From Corynebacterium riegelii (lineage in GTDB: Bacteria; Actinomycetota; Actinomycetes; Mycobacteriales; Mycobacteriaceae), in assembly GCF_016728505.1 (NCBI RefSeq), contig NZ_CP068159.1:1054001-1118000 (forward strand): a stretch of 64,000 nucleotides of DNA, in the 5' to 3' direction. Below the pieces are notes generated by a model. That model ran no database searches, was not told the DNA's origin, and was given only the letters and a program-made list of their open reading frames with translations. Made by a program: the position numbers and the translations under genes. Every line of letters starts with the position of its first letter. Positions within the stretch are counted from its first letter, which is position 1. Shown piece by piece: positions 48,946-58,044 of this stretch.

Positions 48946-50082
48946 ATGGGGGACATGTCTGCGTTGTATCCCCGGCTCACCCGAGTGAGATCCCGTCGCG
49001 TGATCGCCGGCGTGGCCGCTGGCCTGGCCTCGCATCTCGGGGTGGAGGCGAAGTGGGTACGCCTGTTTTTTGTGGCGGCGAGTTTCGCCGGCGGCTTCGG
49101 CGCGTTGTTATACGCCGGGTTGTGGATGTTCACCCCGCTTGCCGAGAACACGGCCCCGCGGCAGCGCCCCAGCGCGCTTGATATCTTCCTGGTGCTCGCC
49201 GGGTTTGCAGGAGCGCTGACGTCGTTACAGGTCTCCTCCGGTGCTGGCGGGGCGGTGTTGTTCATCCTTGGCGTGCTCATTGTTGGTGCGGTGATCGCGC
49301 TGCAGGCGTATGACCGCGGTACGGATTCGTGGCGCAACATTGCCGCACTGACCCTGGGTGCGCTGTTGATCATGGGCGGAGTACTGGCAATTGCGCTCAT
49401 AGGGGAGAGCAGTGGAGTAGCCGGTGTGGTCGTCTCTGTACTGGTCACGGTGCTGGGTGTCGGCGTTTTAGTAGTGCCGCTGATGGTCAAGCTGGCTAAC
49501 TCGCTGGTTGCGGAGCGTGAAGCAAAAGCGGTGGCGAACCAGCGCGCGGAGATCGCCTCGCGCCTGCACGATTCGGTGCTGCAGACGCTTGCGCTGATTC
49601 AAAAGCAGGCCGACGATCCGGAGGAGGTTGCCCGGCTCGCGCGCGGTCAAGAGCGGGAGCTTCGCGCCTGGCTTTTCAATGACACCGTGTCCAACCACAC
49701 CACCGTCTTCGCCGCACTGCAGAAGGCTGCGGGCGAGGTTGAAGACACGTACGGGGTAGTGATCAAGCCGGTCACGGTCGGCGAAGACATCCCCTTTGAC
49801 CAGCGCACCGAAGCGGTCGTGCTCGCCGCGCGTGAGGCCATGGTCAACGCCGCCAAGCATTCGGGTGTGGATACTATCGACGTCTACGCCGAACACCTCG
49901 CCGGCCGACTCGAAGTGTTCGTCCGCGACCGTGGCAAAGGCTTCGACCCAGACGCCATACCGGCAGACCGGCACGGTTTACGAGACTCCATTGTGGGCCG
50001 GGTTGAGCGGGTTGGGGGAGAGGTGGGCGTGGTGGCGTCGATAAGCAATGGCTCCGAGATCGAACTAGCGTTGGACCTATGA
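48946..50082 (+). CDS. Sensor histidine kinase with N-terminal PspC domain
   Basis: The 378-residue protein joins a PspC domain (about residues 12-65: RSRRVIAGVAAGLASHLGVEAKWVRL) to three or four helices, then a HisKA_3 dimerisation region. The phosphoacceptor is His208 (ASRLHDSVLQTLALI), and the HATPase has AAREAMVNAAKHSG and VRDRGKGFDPDAI. There is no large sensor domain outside the membrane, so PspC and the helices probably sense membrane state. The ATG at 48955 is an alternative. It overlaps the regulator by 4 nt. Confidence 0.88.
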   Translation: MGDMSALYPRLTRVRSRRVIAGVAAGLASHLGVEAKWVRLFFVAASFAGGFGALLYAGLWMFTPLAENTAPRQRPSALDIFLVLAGFAGALTSLQVSSGAGGAVLFILGVLIVGAVIALQAYDRGTDSWRNIAALTLGALLIMGGVLAIALIGESSGVAGVVVSVLVTVLGVGVLVVPLMVKLANSLVAEREAKAVANQRAEIASRLHDSVLQTLALIQKQADDPEEVARLARGQERELRAWLFNDTVSNHTTVFAALQKAAGEVEDTYGVVIKPVTVGEDIPFDQRTEAVVLAAREAMVNAAKHSGVDTIDVYAEHLAGRLEVFVRDRGKGFDPDAIPADRHGLRDSIVGRVERVGGEVGVVASISNGSEIELALDL

Positions 50083-50702
50083 CGCGCGTGTTTTTGGTGG
50101 ATGACCACTCGGTGTTTCGGGCCGGAGTGAAAGCCGAGCTGTCCGCTGCGGTGGAAATCGTCGGAGAGGCCGGCACCGTTGCGGAGGCGGTGCGCGGGAT
50201 CGAGGAGACCCAGCCGGACGTGGTGCTCTTAGACGTGCACATGCCCGACGGCGGGGGCCTAGCCGTCCTCAAACGCGCGCCGGGACCTGCGTATTTGGCG
50301 CTGAGCGTCTCGGATGCAGCAGAAGACGTCATCGCCCTGATCAGGGCGGGTGCGCGCGGGTACGTGACCAAGAACATCGCGAGCGCGGAGCTTGCGGAGG
50401 CAATTGAGCGGGTGCGTGGTGGGGACGCGTACTTCTCGCCACGGCTCGCCGGGTTCGTGCTCGACGCTTTTGCCTCCGGGCCGGTGGTGGAGGAGGACGA
50501 CCCGGCAGTGGACTCGCTCACCCGGCGCGAGCTGGAGGTGTTGCGCCTCCTTGCGCGCGGCTACACGTACAAGGAGATCGCCGAGCGCCTGTTCATCTCG
50601 GTGAAGACGGTGGAGACGCACGCCTCCAACATCCTGCGCAAGACGCAGACCTCGAACCGGCATCAGCTCACGCGTTGGGCGGTGGCGCGCGACCTGGGGT
50701 AG
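50079..50702 (+). CDS. NarL/LuxR-family response regulator
   Basis: A 207-residue regulator. The receiver domain has the acidic pair VDDHSVF and the phosphoacceptor Asp52 (LLDVHMPDGG). The C-terminal LuxR-type helix-turn-helix is LTRRELEVLRLLARGYTYKEIAERLFISVKTVETHASNIL. It is coupled to the kinase by ATGA. A paired-hairpin element starts 12 nt after its stop. Confidence 0.92.
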   Translation: MTRVFLVDDHSVFRAGVKAELSAAVEIVGEAGTVAEAVRGIEETQPDVVLLDVHMPDGGGLAVLKRAPGPAYLALSVSDAAEDVIALIRAGARGYVTKNIASAELAEAIERVRGGDAYFSPRLAGFVLDAFASGPVVEEDDPAVDSLTRRELEVLRLLARGYTYKEIAERLFISVKTVETHASNILRKTQTSNRHQLTRWAVARDLG

Positions 50703-50714
50703 CGGCGGGCCCTG

Positions 50715-50860
50715 CTTGACATAACGTTTATCGTCTAGCGCTCTCGGGCCGCTGCTAGACGACATTGCAAAAAGCCCCAAATCCAACAAAATGCGACCTG
50801 CGGAAATGCGGAGGAAAAATTTTATCGTCTAGCAACATCTTGCTCACTGCTAGACGATAT
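50715..50860 (+). repeat. Paired-hairpin element, copy B
   Basis: It begins with CTTGACATAACGTTTATC (50715-50732), identical over 18 bp to copy A. Hairpin B2 follows (TCGTCTAGC 50731-50739 with GCTAGACGA 50754-50762), then ATTGCAAAAAGCCCC and a ~60-bp spacer. Hairpin B1 comes last (ATCGTCTAGC 50824-50833 with GCTAGACGAT 50849-50858). No gene is seen in 50703-50903. Confidence 0.78.
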
Positions 50861-50903
50861 GGAGACACCATGTGCGACCCCAGCGCCAACCTAAGCCGCA
50901 GGC

Positions 50904-52817
50904 CTAGAGCACACCCGCCTGCGTCAGAAGCGACAGCGCCGTCTTGTCCGTTTCCTGCAGCATCAGCGGGTTCGTGCCCGGCATCGGCGAAATTGTCGTG
51001 TCCGCCCACTGCTTGCCGGTCGGAATGCCCACGATGTGCAGGCGCGGATCGAGCGTGCCGTCGGGGTGGACGGTGCGTCGAGTATCGGCGTCGGTCTCCG
51101 GCGCGGCCGTTTCCACCCCGCCGGGTGCAAACGGGCGCACGCGGGAGCTGTTTCTTAACGACGCCACCAACGCGTCCCCCGACGTACGCACATCCGGGCC
51201 CGGCAAAAATGCGTCTGCCAGCGCCGTTGCGGTGACGGTGCGCGAGTGGCTCCTGGCGGTGTAGGTGCCCTCGGCGCCTGTAGCATCAGAATTGCCAGTG
51301 GAGACCTCGGTGGTGGGGTTGGGGCCGAGGAAGGTGGCCAGGGAGGCGTCGGCAAGCGCGAGAAGCTCGCGGGTGCGGAATAGTGGTGGGCCGGAGCCGA
51401 CCATTTGGCCGAACGCCATGTACTGCGACAGGGCTGCTTCGCGGGGGCCGCGGCCGTTTTCGGTGGCGATAGCGCTGGGTTTGCGGCCTGCGGAGATCAC
51501 CCACAGGCCAGCCTTGATGGGGGAGTCGGCGGCGGCGACGGCCTCGCGGATGTCATCTGCCATGCGTTTGCCGATGCAGTGGTTGAGCTCTTCCAGCGAC
51601 AGCGTCTCGGTGCCGGCGAGCGGGTCGGCCCAGTGGGCAAGGTGGAAAGGTTCGGTGCTGAAGTCCGCGCAAGTCTCGCTCAGCGCTTCGGCGACGGGGA
51701 AGATGCTGGCAGCGCTTGCGTGTGCGTCCAGGTCAACGGCATCGATGGCGGCCAAAACCTCGTCAAGCGGGAGCTTCATTGCTTGTGGACGCACCCTTGC
51801 AAGCGTGGTGTAATACGCCGCGTAGGCGTCACGGGCCAGTGCCGGCCAGAGGTCGCGGCCGAAGGAAACCGGCGCCTCGCTGGCCGTGGCAGCATCGATG
51901 GCGGCGCGCAGGCGAGTCAGATCGGCCTTCGGCGGCAGCGAGTGGTACTCGGATTTCGGCAGGTAGGGGTAGCCGCGCCCGGAGGTCACGACAAGGTGTG
52001 GTTCGCGCCCGCTGGGCTCGTAGCGCAGGCCGGAGCGTGTCGACGCATCCTCTACAAAACGCCCACCGCGGCCAATGGTGACAAGTGCCATGAGGTCGAA
52101 AAAGCCCATGCCCATGCCGCGCACCAGCACCTGCTCGCCGGGGGCGAGGCGATCCACGTCCTGCTCAACCGGGTTGTTCGCGCCGATGTAGGTCACGCCG
52201 GAATCCGCAAACGCCCGCTGTCCAGGCGACATGCCCGGCAGCACCCAGCCGGTGGCAAGCACGGTGGCGTCGGCGTGGATCACGGTGCCATCCGCAAGCT
52301 GGATCGCGTCAGTAACGCCGTCTTCGTGGATGCTCACCGCGCGGGTGTTGTGTTCAACCACGGTCACGTTCTCCGGCAGCTGGGCCAACGCAACTTGCCA
52401 TACCCAGCGCAGGTACTCGCCGTAGAGTGCGCGCGAAGGGTTGGACTCTGGTCGGGTTGCGCGGATCTCTTCGGTGAAGGAGGTGGGGAGGGGGTGCGGG
52501 TGGGCGCGCATAAGCGGATGCGAATGCTCGCCCCGAAGGGCCTGGATCCACTCGTACATGGTGGGGCCTTCGAGGATGGGGGCGCCGACGGTTGCGCCGG
52601 GTTCGGTGAAGAGTGTGACGGCGCCGGCGAGTGTGTTCATGCACAGCGTGTGGGTTTGGGTGGTGTCCCAGACGCGGCCGGCGCCAATTTGAGAGTCATC
52701 AATGACGTGGAGGGTGAGCGGGGTCTGGCTCGGGCGCTCGCGCAGGTATGCGGCGAGGCGTTCAGTGATGGAGATCCCGCGGGGGCCCGCTCCGATGATT
52801 GCGATGGATGCTGCCAC
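50904..52817 (-). CDS. FAD/NAD(P)-binding protein
   Basis: A 637-residue protein with an N-terminal Rossmann motif SIAIIGAGPRGISITERLAAYL (GxGxxG near residues 9-14) and a second nucleotide-binding segment (VLVRGMGMGFFDLMALVTIGRGG). This is the pattern of FAD-NAD(P)-binding domain proteins related to lysine/ornithine N-monooxygenases but of unassigned function. GTG 52817 is preferred: GGAGGA (52832-52827) lies 9 nt before it; the upstream ATG at 52850 precedes this site. It is divergent from the ABC-transporter operon, separated by less than 100 nt. Confidence 0.75.
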   Translation of the reverse strand: MAASIAIIGAGPRGISITERLAAYLRERPSQTPLTLHVIDDSQIGAGRVWDTTQTHTLCMNTLAGAVTLFTEPGATVGAPILEGPTMYEWIQALRGEHSHPLMRAHPHPLPTSFTEEIRATRPESNPSRALYGEYLRWVWQVALAQLPENVTVVEHNTRAVSIHEDGVTDAIQLADGTVIHADATVLATGWVLPGMSPGQRAFADSGVTYIGANNPVEQDVDRLAPGEQVLVRGMGMGFFDLMALVTIGRGGRFVEDASTRSGLRYEPSGREPHLVVTSGRGYPYLPKSEYHSLPPKADLTRLRAAIDAATASEAPVSFGRDLWPALARDAYAAYYTTLARVRPQAMKLPLDEVLAAIDAVDLDAHASAASIFPVAEALSETCADFSTEPFHLAHWADPLAGTETLSLEELNHCIGKRMADDIREAVAAADSPIKAGLWVISAGRKPSAIATENGRGPREAALSQYMAFGQMVGSGPPLFRTRELLALADASLATFLGPNPTTEVSTGNSDATGAEGTYTARSHSRTVTATALADAFLPGPDVRTSGDALVASLRNSSRVRPFAPGGVETAAPETDADTRRTVHPDGTLDPRLHIVGIPTGKQWADTTISPMPGTNPLMLQETDKTALSLLTQAGVL

Positions 52818-52905
52818 GAATCTAAATCCTCCGGATAGTTGAGTTGGCATCTTCTAGACTGAATAGTCTATTGTTGCGAAACAAACTTGTCTAATAATGA
52901 ACGGC
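52818..52905. promoter_or_regulatory. Divergent promoter region with TAGACT/AGTCTA palindrome
   Basis: TAGACT (52855-52860) and AGTCTA (52865-52870) form an inverted repeat between the flavoprotein and the transporter operon; a second one, TTGTTGCGAAACAA, follows at 52871-52884. TAATAA (52892-52897) can be the -10 for the transporter operon, with its transcript starting close to the ATG at 52906. Confidence 0.4.
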
Positions 52906-54585
52906 ATGAAGAAAGGCACCATGAACGTCTTGAGAGGGAAGGTGACACCTTCAATAGCAATTACAGTGGTAGCGGCACTGCTTGCGGGGTGTGCGCCACC
53001 GACGAGCGGGAAGTCAGACAACGTGCTGACCTACTTAGAATCCGCCTGGTTTAACAACCTGTACCCGCCGGCGGCCGGCTTTTACCCCAACGGCGGCGTG
53101 GTTAACCAGATAACAGACCGATTGCTCTACCAGGATCCCGAGACGCTTGAGCTGCACCCGTGGATTGCCACAGACCTGCCGGAGATCAATGAGGACGCAA
53201 CCGTGTTCACCTTTGATATCCGCACGGACGTGACGTATTCCGACGGCACCCCCATGACGGCACAGAACATCGTGGACAACTTTGACCTCTACGGCCTAGG
53301 TGACAAGGAGCGGCTGTTCAACGTCTCGGAGCAGATCTCCAATTACGAGCGTGGCGAGGTTGTGGATGAGGACACGGTGCGCTTTTACTTCAGCAAACCT
53401 TCCCCGGGCTTTGCGCAGGCAGCCTCCTCCTACAATGCCGGCTTGCTTGCTAACGCCTCGCTGAAGCTCCGCAGCGAAGACTTCGGCCCGGGCAACGCCG
53501 TCAATGTGATCGGGTCTGGTCCGTTCGTGGTGGAGTCTGAAACGCTGGGGACCGACCTGGTGCTGCGCGCCCGCGAGGATTACGACTGGGCACCACCAGT
53601 GCTTGAGCAGCAGGGGCGTGCGCGTTTAGATGGCATCCACTACACCTTTGCCGCTGAGGAAGCAGTGCGCTCCGGCGCGCTGATCTCTGGCCAGGCCGAC
53701 ATGGTGCGTGAGATCTCCGCTCCGGTGGAGCCGCACCTGAAAAACCACGGCATCCAGGTGGTCTCTGCAAGCACCAACGGGATGAGCAACCAGCTGGCGT
53801 TTCGTTTTAACCACCCGTTGCTGCAGGACATCCGCGTGCGCAAGGCACTGATCCACGGCATTAACCGCGAGGAAATCCTGCGCGTGCTCTACAGCGATTC
53901 TTACCCGCTGGCCACCGGGCCGATGGCGTCCACCGCACTCGGCTACACCGAAAAAGCCGGTGAGTACACCTTCGACCCGGAGCTTTCGCGCGAGTTGTTG
54001 GATAGCGCCGGGTGGCTCCCGGGGCCGGACGGTATCCGCGTGAAGGACGGGCAGCGCTTGAGCCTGTGGATTAACTACGCGCAACCGCAGCCGCGTTCCA
54101 AGGAACTAGTGACCATGGCGCAGTCTGACCTGCGTGAGCTTGGCATTGAGCTGAACATGGTGGCGGGAGACCGCGCAACGCAAAACGCAGCGGTGAAAGA
54201 CATTGATCGGGTGCAGATCATGCACACAGTGGTGGGGCGTGCGGATTATGACGTGATTGTGTCCCACCTGTCGCTCAAGCGCCGTGACGCACTGCTGAAC
54301 AACGCCGGCGACGATACACCTGTGGACCCCACGTTGGAGGAGCTGCTGTCCACGATTTCCTCCACGGCGGATGCCCAGGGGCGTGAGGCGGCATCGCATG
54401 CGGTGCAGGACTACCTCACCGAGCAGGCCTACGTGCTGCCGCTGTTTGAAGAGCCGCAGGTCTACGCACTGGCACCGCATGTGAAGGGCTTTGACACCGA
54501 AGCGGTGGCACGCCCGAGTTTCTACAGCGTCTACTTCGAAAACGGCGAGGACGAAGAAGTCACCGCAAAGGAGGCCAAGAGCTAA
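52906..54585 (+). CDS. Peptide/opine-type ABC transporter substrate-binding lipoprotein
   Basis: The solute-binding protein of family 5. The signal peptide starts MKKGTMNVLRGKV and ends in the lipobox LLAGC, giving a lipid-anchored receptor. The body shows NVLTYLESAWFNNLYPPAAGFYPNGG and TDRLLYQDPETLELHPWIATDLPE, close in style to the KPN_01854-type binding proteins. ATG 52906 is chosen because a likely -10 lies just upstream; 52897 and 52921 are alternatives. Genes that follow overlap one another by 1-8 nt. Confidence 0.85.
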   Translation: MKKGTMNVLRGKVTPSIAITVVAALLAGCAPPTSGKSDNVLTYLESAWFNNLYPPAAGFYPNGGVVNQITDRLLYQDPETLELHPWIATDLPEINEDATVFTFDIRTDVTYSDGTPMTAQNIVDNFDLYGLGDKERLFNVSEQISNYERGEVVDEDTVRFYFSKPSPGFAQAASSYNAGLLANASLKLRSEDFGPGNAVNVIGSGPFVVESETLGTDLVLRAREDYDWAPPVLEQQGRARLDGIHYTFAAEEAVRSGALISGQADMVREISAPVEPHLKNHGIQVVSASTNGMSNQLAFRFNHPLLQDIRVRKALIHGINREEILRVLYSDSYPLATGPMASTALGYTEKAGEYTFDPELSRELLDSAGWLPGPDGIRVKDGQRLSLWINYAQPQPRSKELVTMAQSDLRELGIELNMVAGDRATQNAAVKDIDRVQIMHTVVGRADYDVIVSHLSLKRRDALLNNAGDDTPVDPTLEELLSTISSTADAQGREAASHAVQDYLTEQAYVLPLFEEPQVYALAPHVKGFDTEAVARPSFYSVYFENGEDEEVTAKEAKS

Positions 54586-55547
54586 TGGGCCGCTACATTG
54601 CTAAGCGCTTAGGCCAGGCGCTGATTGTGTTGCTGTTGGCGTACACGCTGGCGTTTTTCCTGCTGTCGGCGTTGCCGTCGGATGGTGTGGCGGCACGCTA
54701 CGCGGATCCGGCGCTGGGGTTGTCCAACACGGAGATCGCGCAGATTCGTGAGCAGATGGGTGTGGATAAGCCGCTGATTGAGCAGTACTTTGCCACGCTT
54801 GGCGGGTTGTTTACAGGCAACCTGGGTTACTCGGTGGCAACCGGCACCTCAGTGTCCAGCTTGATTGCGACAGCCACGCCGCACACGTTTGTGTTGGCGG
54901 TGTCCTCGGTTGGTTTGGCTATTGTGGTTGCGCTTGCTGTGGCGTGGGTGGCAACCCTGCCTGGTGGCGGGTTTATTCGCCGGGGTTTCCGCGCGTTGCC
55001 GTCGTTTATGGTTTCGCTTCCGGGCTTTTTCATTGCGATTGTGCTGCTGCAGGTGTTTTCTTTCCAGCTTGGCTGGGTCAACGTGGTTAATCCGACCGCG
55101 TTCGAGGGCTTGATTCTGCCCACCTTGACGTTGGTTGTGCCCATGGCGGCACCATTGATTCAGGTGCTGATCCGCTCGATTGATGAGGTCCAGGCGAAGC
55201 CTTTTGTACAGGTGCTGCGCGCGCGTGGTGCCAGTGAGTCACGGATTTTCTGGCGCGACGTGCTGCGCAACGCCTTGCTGCCGGCGATCACTATGGCTGG
55301 CCTGTTGTTCGGCGAGCTTGTCGGCGGCGCCGTGGTCACGGAGACGGTGTTTGGCCGCGCGGGCCTTGGCCAGCTCACGGTCAACGCTGTGTCCTCCCGT
55401 GACATGCCGGTGCTGCTTGGCGTGGTGCTGATTGCTGCCGCCGCCTACGTGATTATCAATTTGGTTGTTGATCTGCTGTACCCGGTTTTGGACGTCCGGC
55501 TGCGCGACACCACTTCGAAAGCTCCCACTAAGGAGGGTGCGAAATGA
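54585..55547 (+). CDS. ABC transporter permease, DppB-like
   Basis: A 320-residue inner-membrane permease with about six helices. The N-terminal MGRYIAKRLGQALIVLLLAYTLAFFLL leads to the binding-protein-dependent transport signature near residues 205-225 (VQVLRARGASESRIFWRDVLRNALLP), whose EAA-loop contacts the ATPase. The ATG overlaps the lipoprotein stop by one base. A typical DppB/OppB role is inferred. Confidence 0.9.
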   Translation: MGRYIAKRLGQALIVLLLAYTLAFFLLSALPSDGVAARYADPALGLSNTEIAQIREQMGVDKPLIEQYFATLGGLFTGNLGYSVATGTSVSSLIATATPHTFVLAVSSVGLAIVVALAVAWVATLPGGGFIRRGFRALPSFMVSLPGFFIAIVLLQVFSFQLGWVNVVNPTAFEGLILPTLTLVVPMAAPLIQVLIRSIDEVQAKPFVQVLRARGASESRIFWRDVLRNALLPAITMAGLLFGELVGGAVVTETVFGRAGLGQLTVNAVSSRDMPVLLGVVLIAAAAYVIINLVVDLLYPVLDVRLRDTTSKAPTKEGAK

Positions 55548-56428
55548 GCATTTCGCTTATCGACGCCCACGTAAACCCCAACAAACGCCCCAAGCGAGAC
55601 CCTAGGCGTGGTCTCAAGCGCAGCACTCCCAAGCGCTGGAGCGCTCCGGGCACCATCATCGCGATTGTGGTGCTGGCCGTCGCGTTGTTGTGGGCCCTGG
55701 TCCCCGGTGTGTTTGCCACGCATGATCCGTACAAAGGCACGGATGTAGCGCTGCTTGCGCCGAGTTCGCAGCACTTCTTTGGCACTGACGCGGTGGGGCG
55801 CGACCTGTTCTCCCGCGTGGTGTTTGGTGCGCGCCAGTCGCTGCTCGGCGCCCTGATTGCCGTGGCTGTTGGTCTGGTGTTGGGTACCCTGATCGGCCTG
55901 ATCGCCGGCACGCAGCGCGGCTGGGTGGAAACTGCGCTGATGCGCTTTGTGGATGTGCTGCTGGCCATTCCTGGCATCCTGCTTTCGCTTTCCATCATCA
56001 TCGTGACCGGGTTCGGTTCCCTGCAGGCGGCGTTTGCCGTGGGTATGACGTCTGTGGCTACGTTTGCGCGTTTGGCGCGCTCCCAGGTCATCCAGATTGC
56101 AAACGCCGAGTTTGTTGAAGCCGCCTACGGCTCCGGTGCAACGCAGGCCCAGGTGCTGGTGCGCCACGTCCTGCCAAACTCGCTGACCCCAGTGTTGGCG
56201 TTGGCCGCGCTGCAGTTTGGTAGCGCGATCCTGCAGCTGTCCATCCTCGGGTTCTTGGGCTACGGCGCACCGCCGCCCGTGCCGGAGTGGGGCTTGTTGA
56301 TTGCAGAGGGCCGCGACTTTATGGCCACCGCCTGGTGGCTGATTCTGCTGCCTGGCCTGGCAATTGTGGCCACGGTCATGTCCGCCAACCGCCTGTCTGA
56401 GGCGATCCGATCGGAAGGGGAGAAGTAA
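55544..56428 (+). CDS. ABC transporter permease, DppC-like
   Basis: A 294-residue permease with a cytoplasmic N-terminal arm rich in Lys/Arg (NPNKRPKRDPRRGLKR). The LGTDxxGRD-like HFFGTDAVGRDLFSRVVFGARQSL is typical of OppC/DppC. The EAA-type loop is EAAYGSGATQAQVLVRHVLPN. It overlaps the first permease by ATGA. The start region contains one copy of the 11-bp word (55555-55565). Confidence 0.9.
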   Translation: MSISLIDAHVNPNKRPKRDPRRGLKRSTPKRWSAPGTIIAIVVLAVALLWALVPGVFATHDPYKGTDVALLAPSSQHFFGTDAVGRDLFSRVVFGARQSLLGALIAVAVGLVLGTLIGLIAGTQRGWVETALMRFVDVLLAIPGILLSLSIIIVTGFGSLQAAFAVGMTSVATFARLARSQVIQIANAEFVEAAYGSGATQAQVLVRHVLPNSLTPVLALAALQFGSAILQLSILGFLGYGAPPPVPEWGLLIAEGRDFMATAWWLILLPGLAIVATVMSANRLSEAIRSEGEK

Positions 56429-58044
56429 TGAGCACCCCAGAAAATAATCCACTGCTGTCCGTCGAGGACTTGACCGTGTCCTACGGCGGCAAGGATCCGG
56501 TGGTTCAAGACGTGTCCTTTGCCGTGGAGGCCGGCAAGATTACCGCGATTGTGGGTGAGTCCGGTTCCGGTAAGACGACGTCTGCCATGGCGTCGATTGG
56601 GTTGTTGGATCCCAGCGCGCACATCCACAGCGGCACAATTCGCTTTAAGGGCGAGGACATCACCGGCGCCACCAATGCGCAGTGGCGCCAGCTTCGTGGC
56701 GTCCACATTGGCCTGGTGCCGCAGGACCCGAACAATTCGCTCAACCCATTGAAAACCATTGGCGCCTCCGTCGAGGACGGCATGGCAATCCATGGGATCG
56801 GGGATGCGGCCAGCCGCAAGGAGCGCACGCTTGCCCTGCTTGAGCGCGTGGGTATTGATGACCCGGAGCGTCGCTACGCCCAGTACCCGCACGAGCTTTC
56901 TGGCGGCATGAAGCAGCGTGTGCTGATTGCTGCGGCGGTTGCGTTGGAGCCGCAGGTGATTATTGCGGACGAGCCGACGTCTGCACTCGATGTGACCGTG
57001 CAGAAAACCATCCTGGATTTGTTGGATGAGATGCGTGCGGAGCTTGGCCTGGGCATCGTTCTGATTACCCATGACCTAGCGGTTGCGGGCGATCGCGCGG
57101 ATGACGTGGTGATTATGCAGCGCGGCCGCGTCGTTGAGCGTGGGCCTGCGGGCGAGGTGTTGGCGAACCCAACGCAGGAGTACTCCAGGCGGCTGTTGGA
57201 TAACGCGCCGTCGCTCGCGGTGGCGGATGCCTACCATCGCCCGGCCACAAGCACCGAGACGCTTTTGAGCGTTGAGGGCCTAAGCAAGCAGTTCGGCGAC
57301 TTCACCGCAATCGAGGACATTTCCTTTGAGGTCAAGCGCGGATCCACCCACGCGCTGGTTGGCGGTTCCGGTTCCGGCAAGACCACCACAGGCCGTGCAA
57401 TTGCCATGTTCAACCAGCCCACGGCCGGCACCATCACCTTGGACGGCACGGACCTGACGCAGCTGACCCCGCGTGAGAAGCGCGCGATGCGTGCGCGCGT
57501 GCAGATGGTGTACCAAAACCCGTATGCGTCGCTGGATCCGAAGATGCGGATTCGTGACATTGTGGCGGAGCCCGTGCGCAACCTGCACGGGGTGAGCAAA
57601 TCCAAGAGCCTGAAGCTTGCAGAGGAGTACCTGGACCGCGTCGCACTTGACCCGTCGGTGTTTGCCCAGCGTATGCCGGCGCAGCTGTCGGGTGGCCAGC
57701 GCCAGCGTGTGGCGATTGCGCGTGCGCTGATCGTGCAGCCGGAGCTTGTGGTGCTGGATGAGGCGGTGTCTGCGCTTGATGTGACGGTGCAGGCGCAGAT
57801 TTTGGAGTTGTTGGAGCAGCTGCAGCGTGAGCTGGGCTTGACGTATGTGTTTATCTCGCATGACCTGGCGGTGGTGCGTCAGATTTCGGATACGGTGAGT
57901 GTGTTCCATCGCGGCCGCCAGGTGGAGACCGGCCCGACCGATACGGTGTTTACGCACCCGCGGCATGAGGTAACGCGTGAGTTGATTGACGCTATTCCGG
58001 GTAGCGTGTTCCGCGCCCGACAGTTAGGAGAGTTCGTTGTCTAA
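56428..58044 (+). CDS. Fused double ABC ATPase, DppD-DppF type
   Basis: A 538-residue ATPase with two complete nucleotide-binding domains. The first has Walker A GESGSGKTTSA (about 38-48), signature LSGGMKQR and Walker B VIIADEPTSALD. The second has Walker A GGSGSGKTTTG (about 309-319), signature LSGGQRQR and LVVLDEAVSALD, where Ala-Val replaces the usual Pro-Thr. It energises the two permeases. The ATG overlaps the permease stop by one base, and the stop overlaps the following gene. Confidence 0.93.
   Translation: MSTPENNPLLSVEDLTVSYGGKDPVVQDVSFAVEAGKITAIVGESGSGKTTSAMASIGLLDPSAHIHSGTIRFKGEDITGATNAQWRQLRGVHIGLVPQDPNNSLNPLKTIGASVEDGMAIHGIGDAASRKERTLALLERVGIDDPERRYAQYPHELSGGMKQRVLIAAAVALEPQVIIADEPTSALDVTVQKTILDLLDEMRAELGLGIVLITHDLAVAGDRADDVVIMQRGRVVERGPAGEVLANPTQEYSRRLLDNAPSLAVADAYHRPATSTETLLSVEGLSKQFGDFTAIEDISFEVKRGSTHALVGGSGSGKTTTGRAIAMFNQPTAGTITLDGTDLTQLTPREKRAMRARVQMVYQNPYASLDPKMRIRDIVAEPVRNLHGVSKSKSLKLAEEYLDRVALDPSVFAQRMPAQLSGGQRQRVAIARALIVQPELVVLDEAVSALDVTVQAQILELLEQLQRELGLTYVFISHDLAVVRQISDTVSVFHRGRQVETGPTDTVFTHPRHEVTRELIDAIPGSVFRARQLGEFVV

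Noticed and set aside
50868-51235. ATG with GGAGA after hairpin copy B opening a frame of about 120 codons
   Set aside because: The product is Pro/Arg/Ser-rich, overlaps the end of the flavoprotein gene and has no protein-like pattern. The start context is worth remembering if the element proves to be a leader.
51405-52838. 477-codon plus-strand frame inside the flavoprotein region
   Set aside because: The minus-strand frame has a clear Rossmann motif and ribosome binding site; the plus frame is Gly/Val/Arg-biased with no motif.
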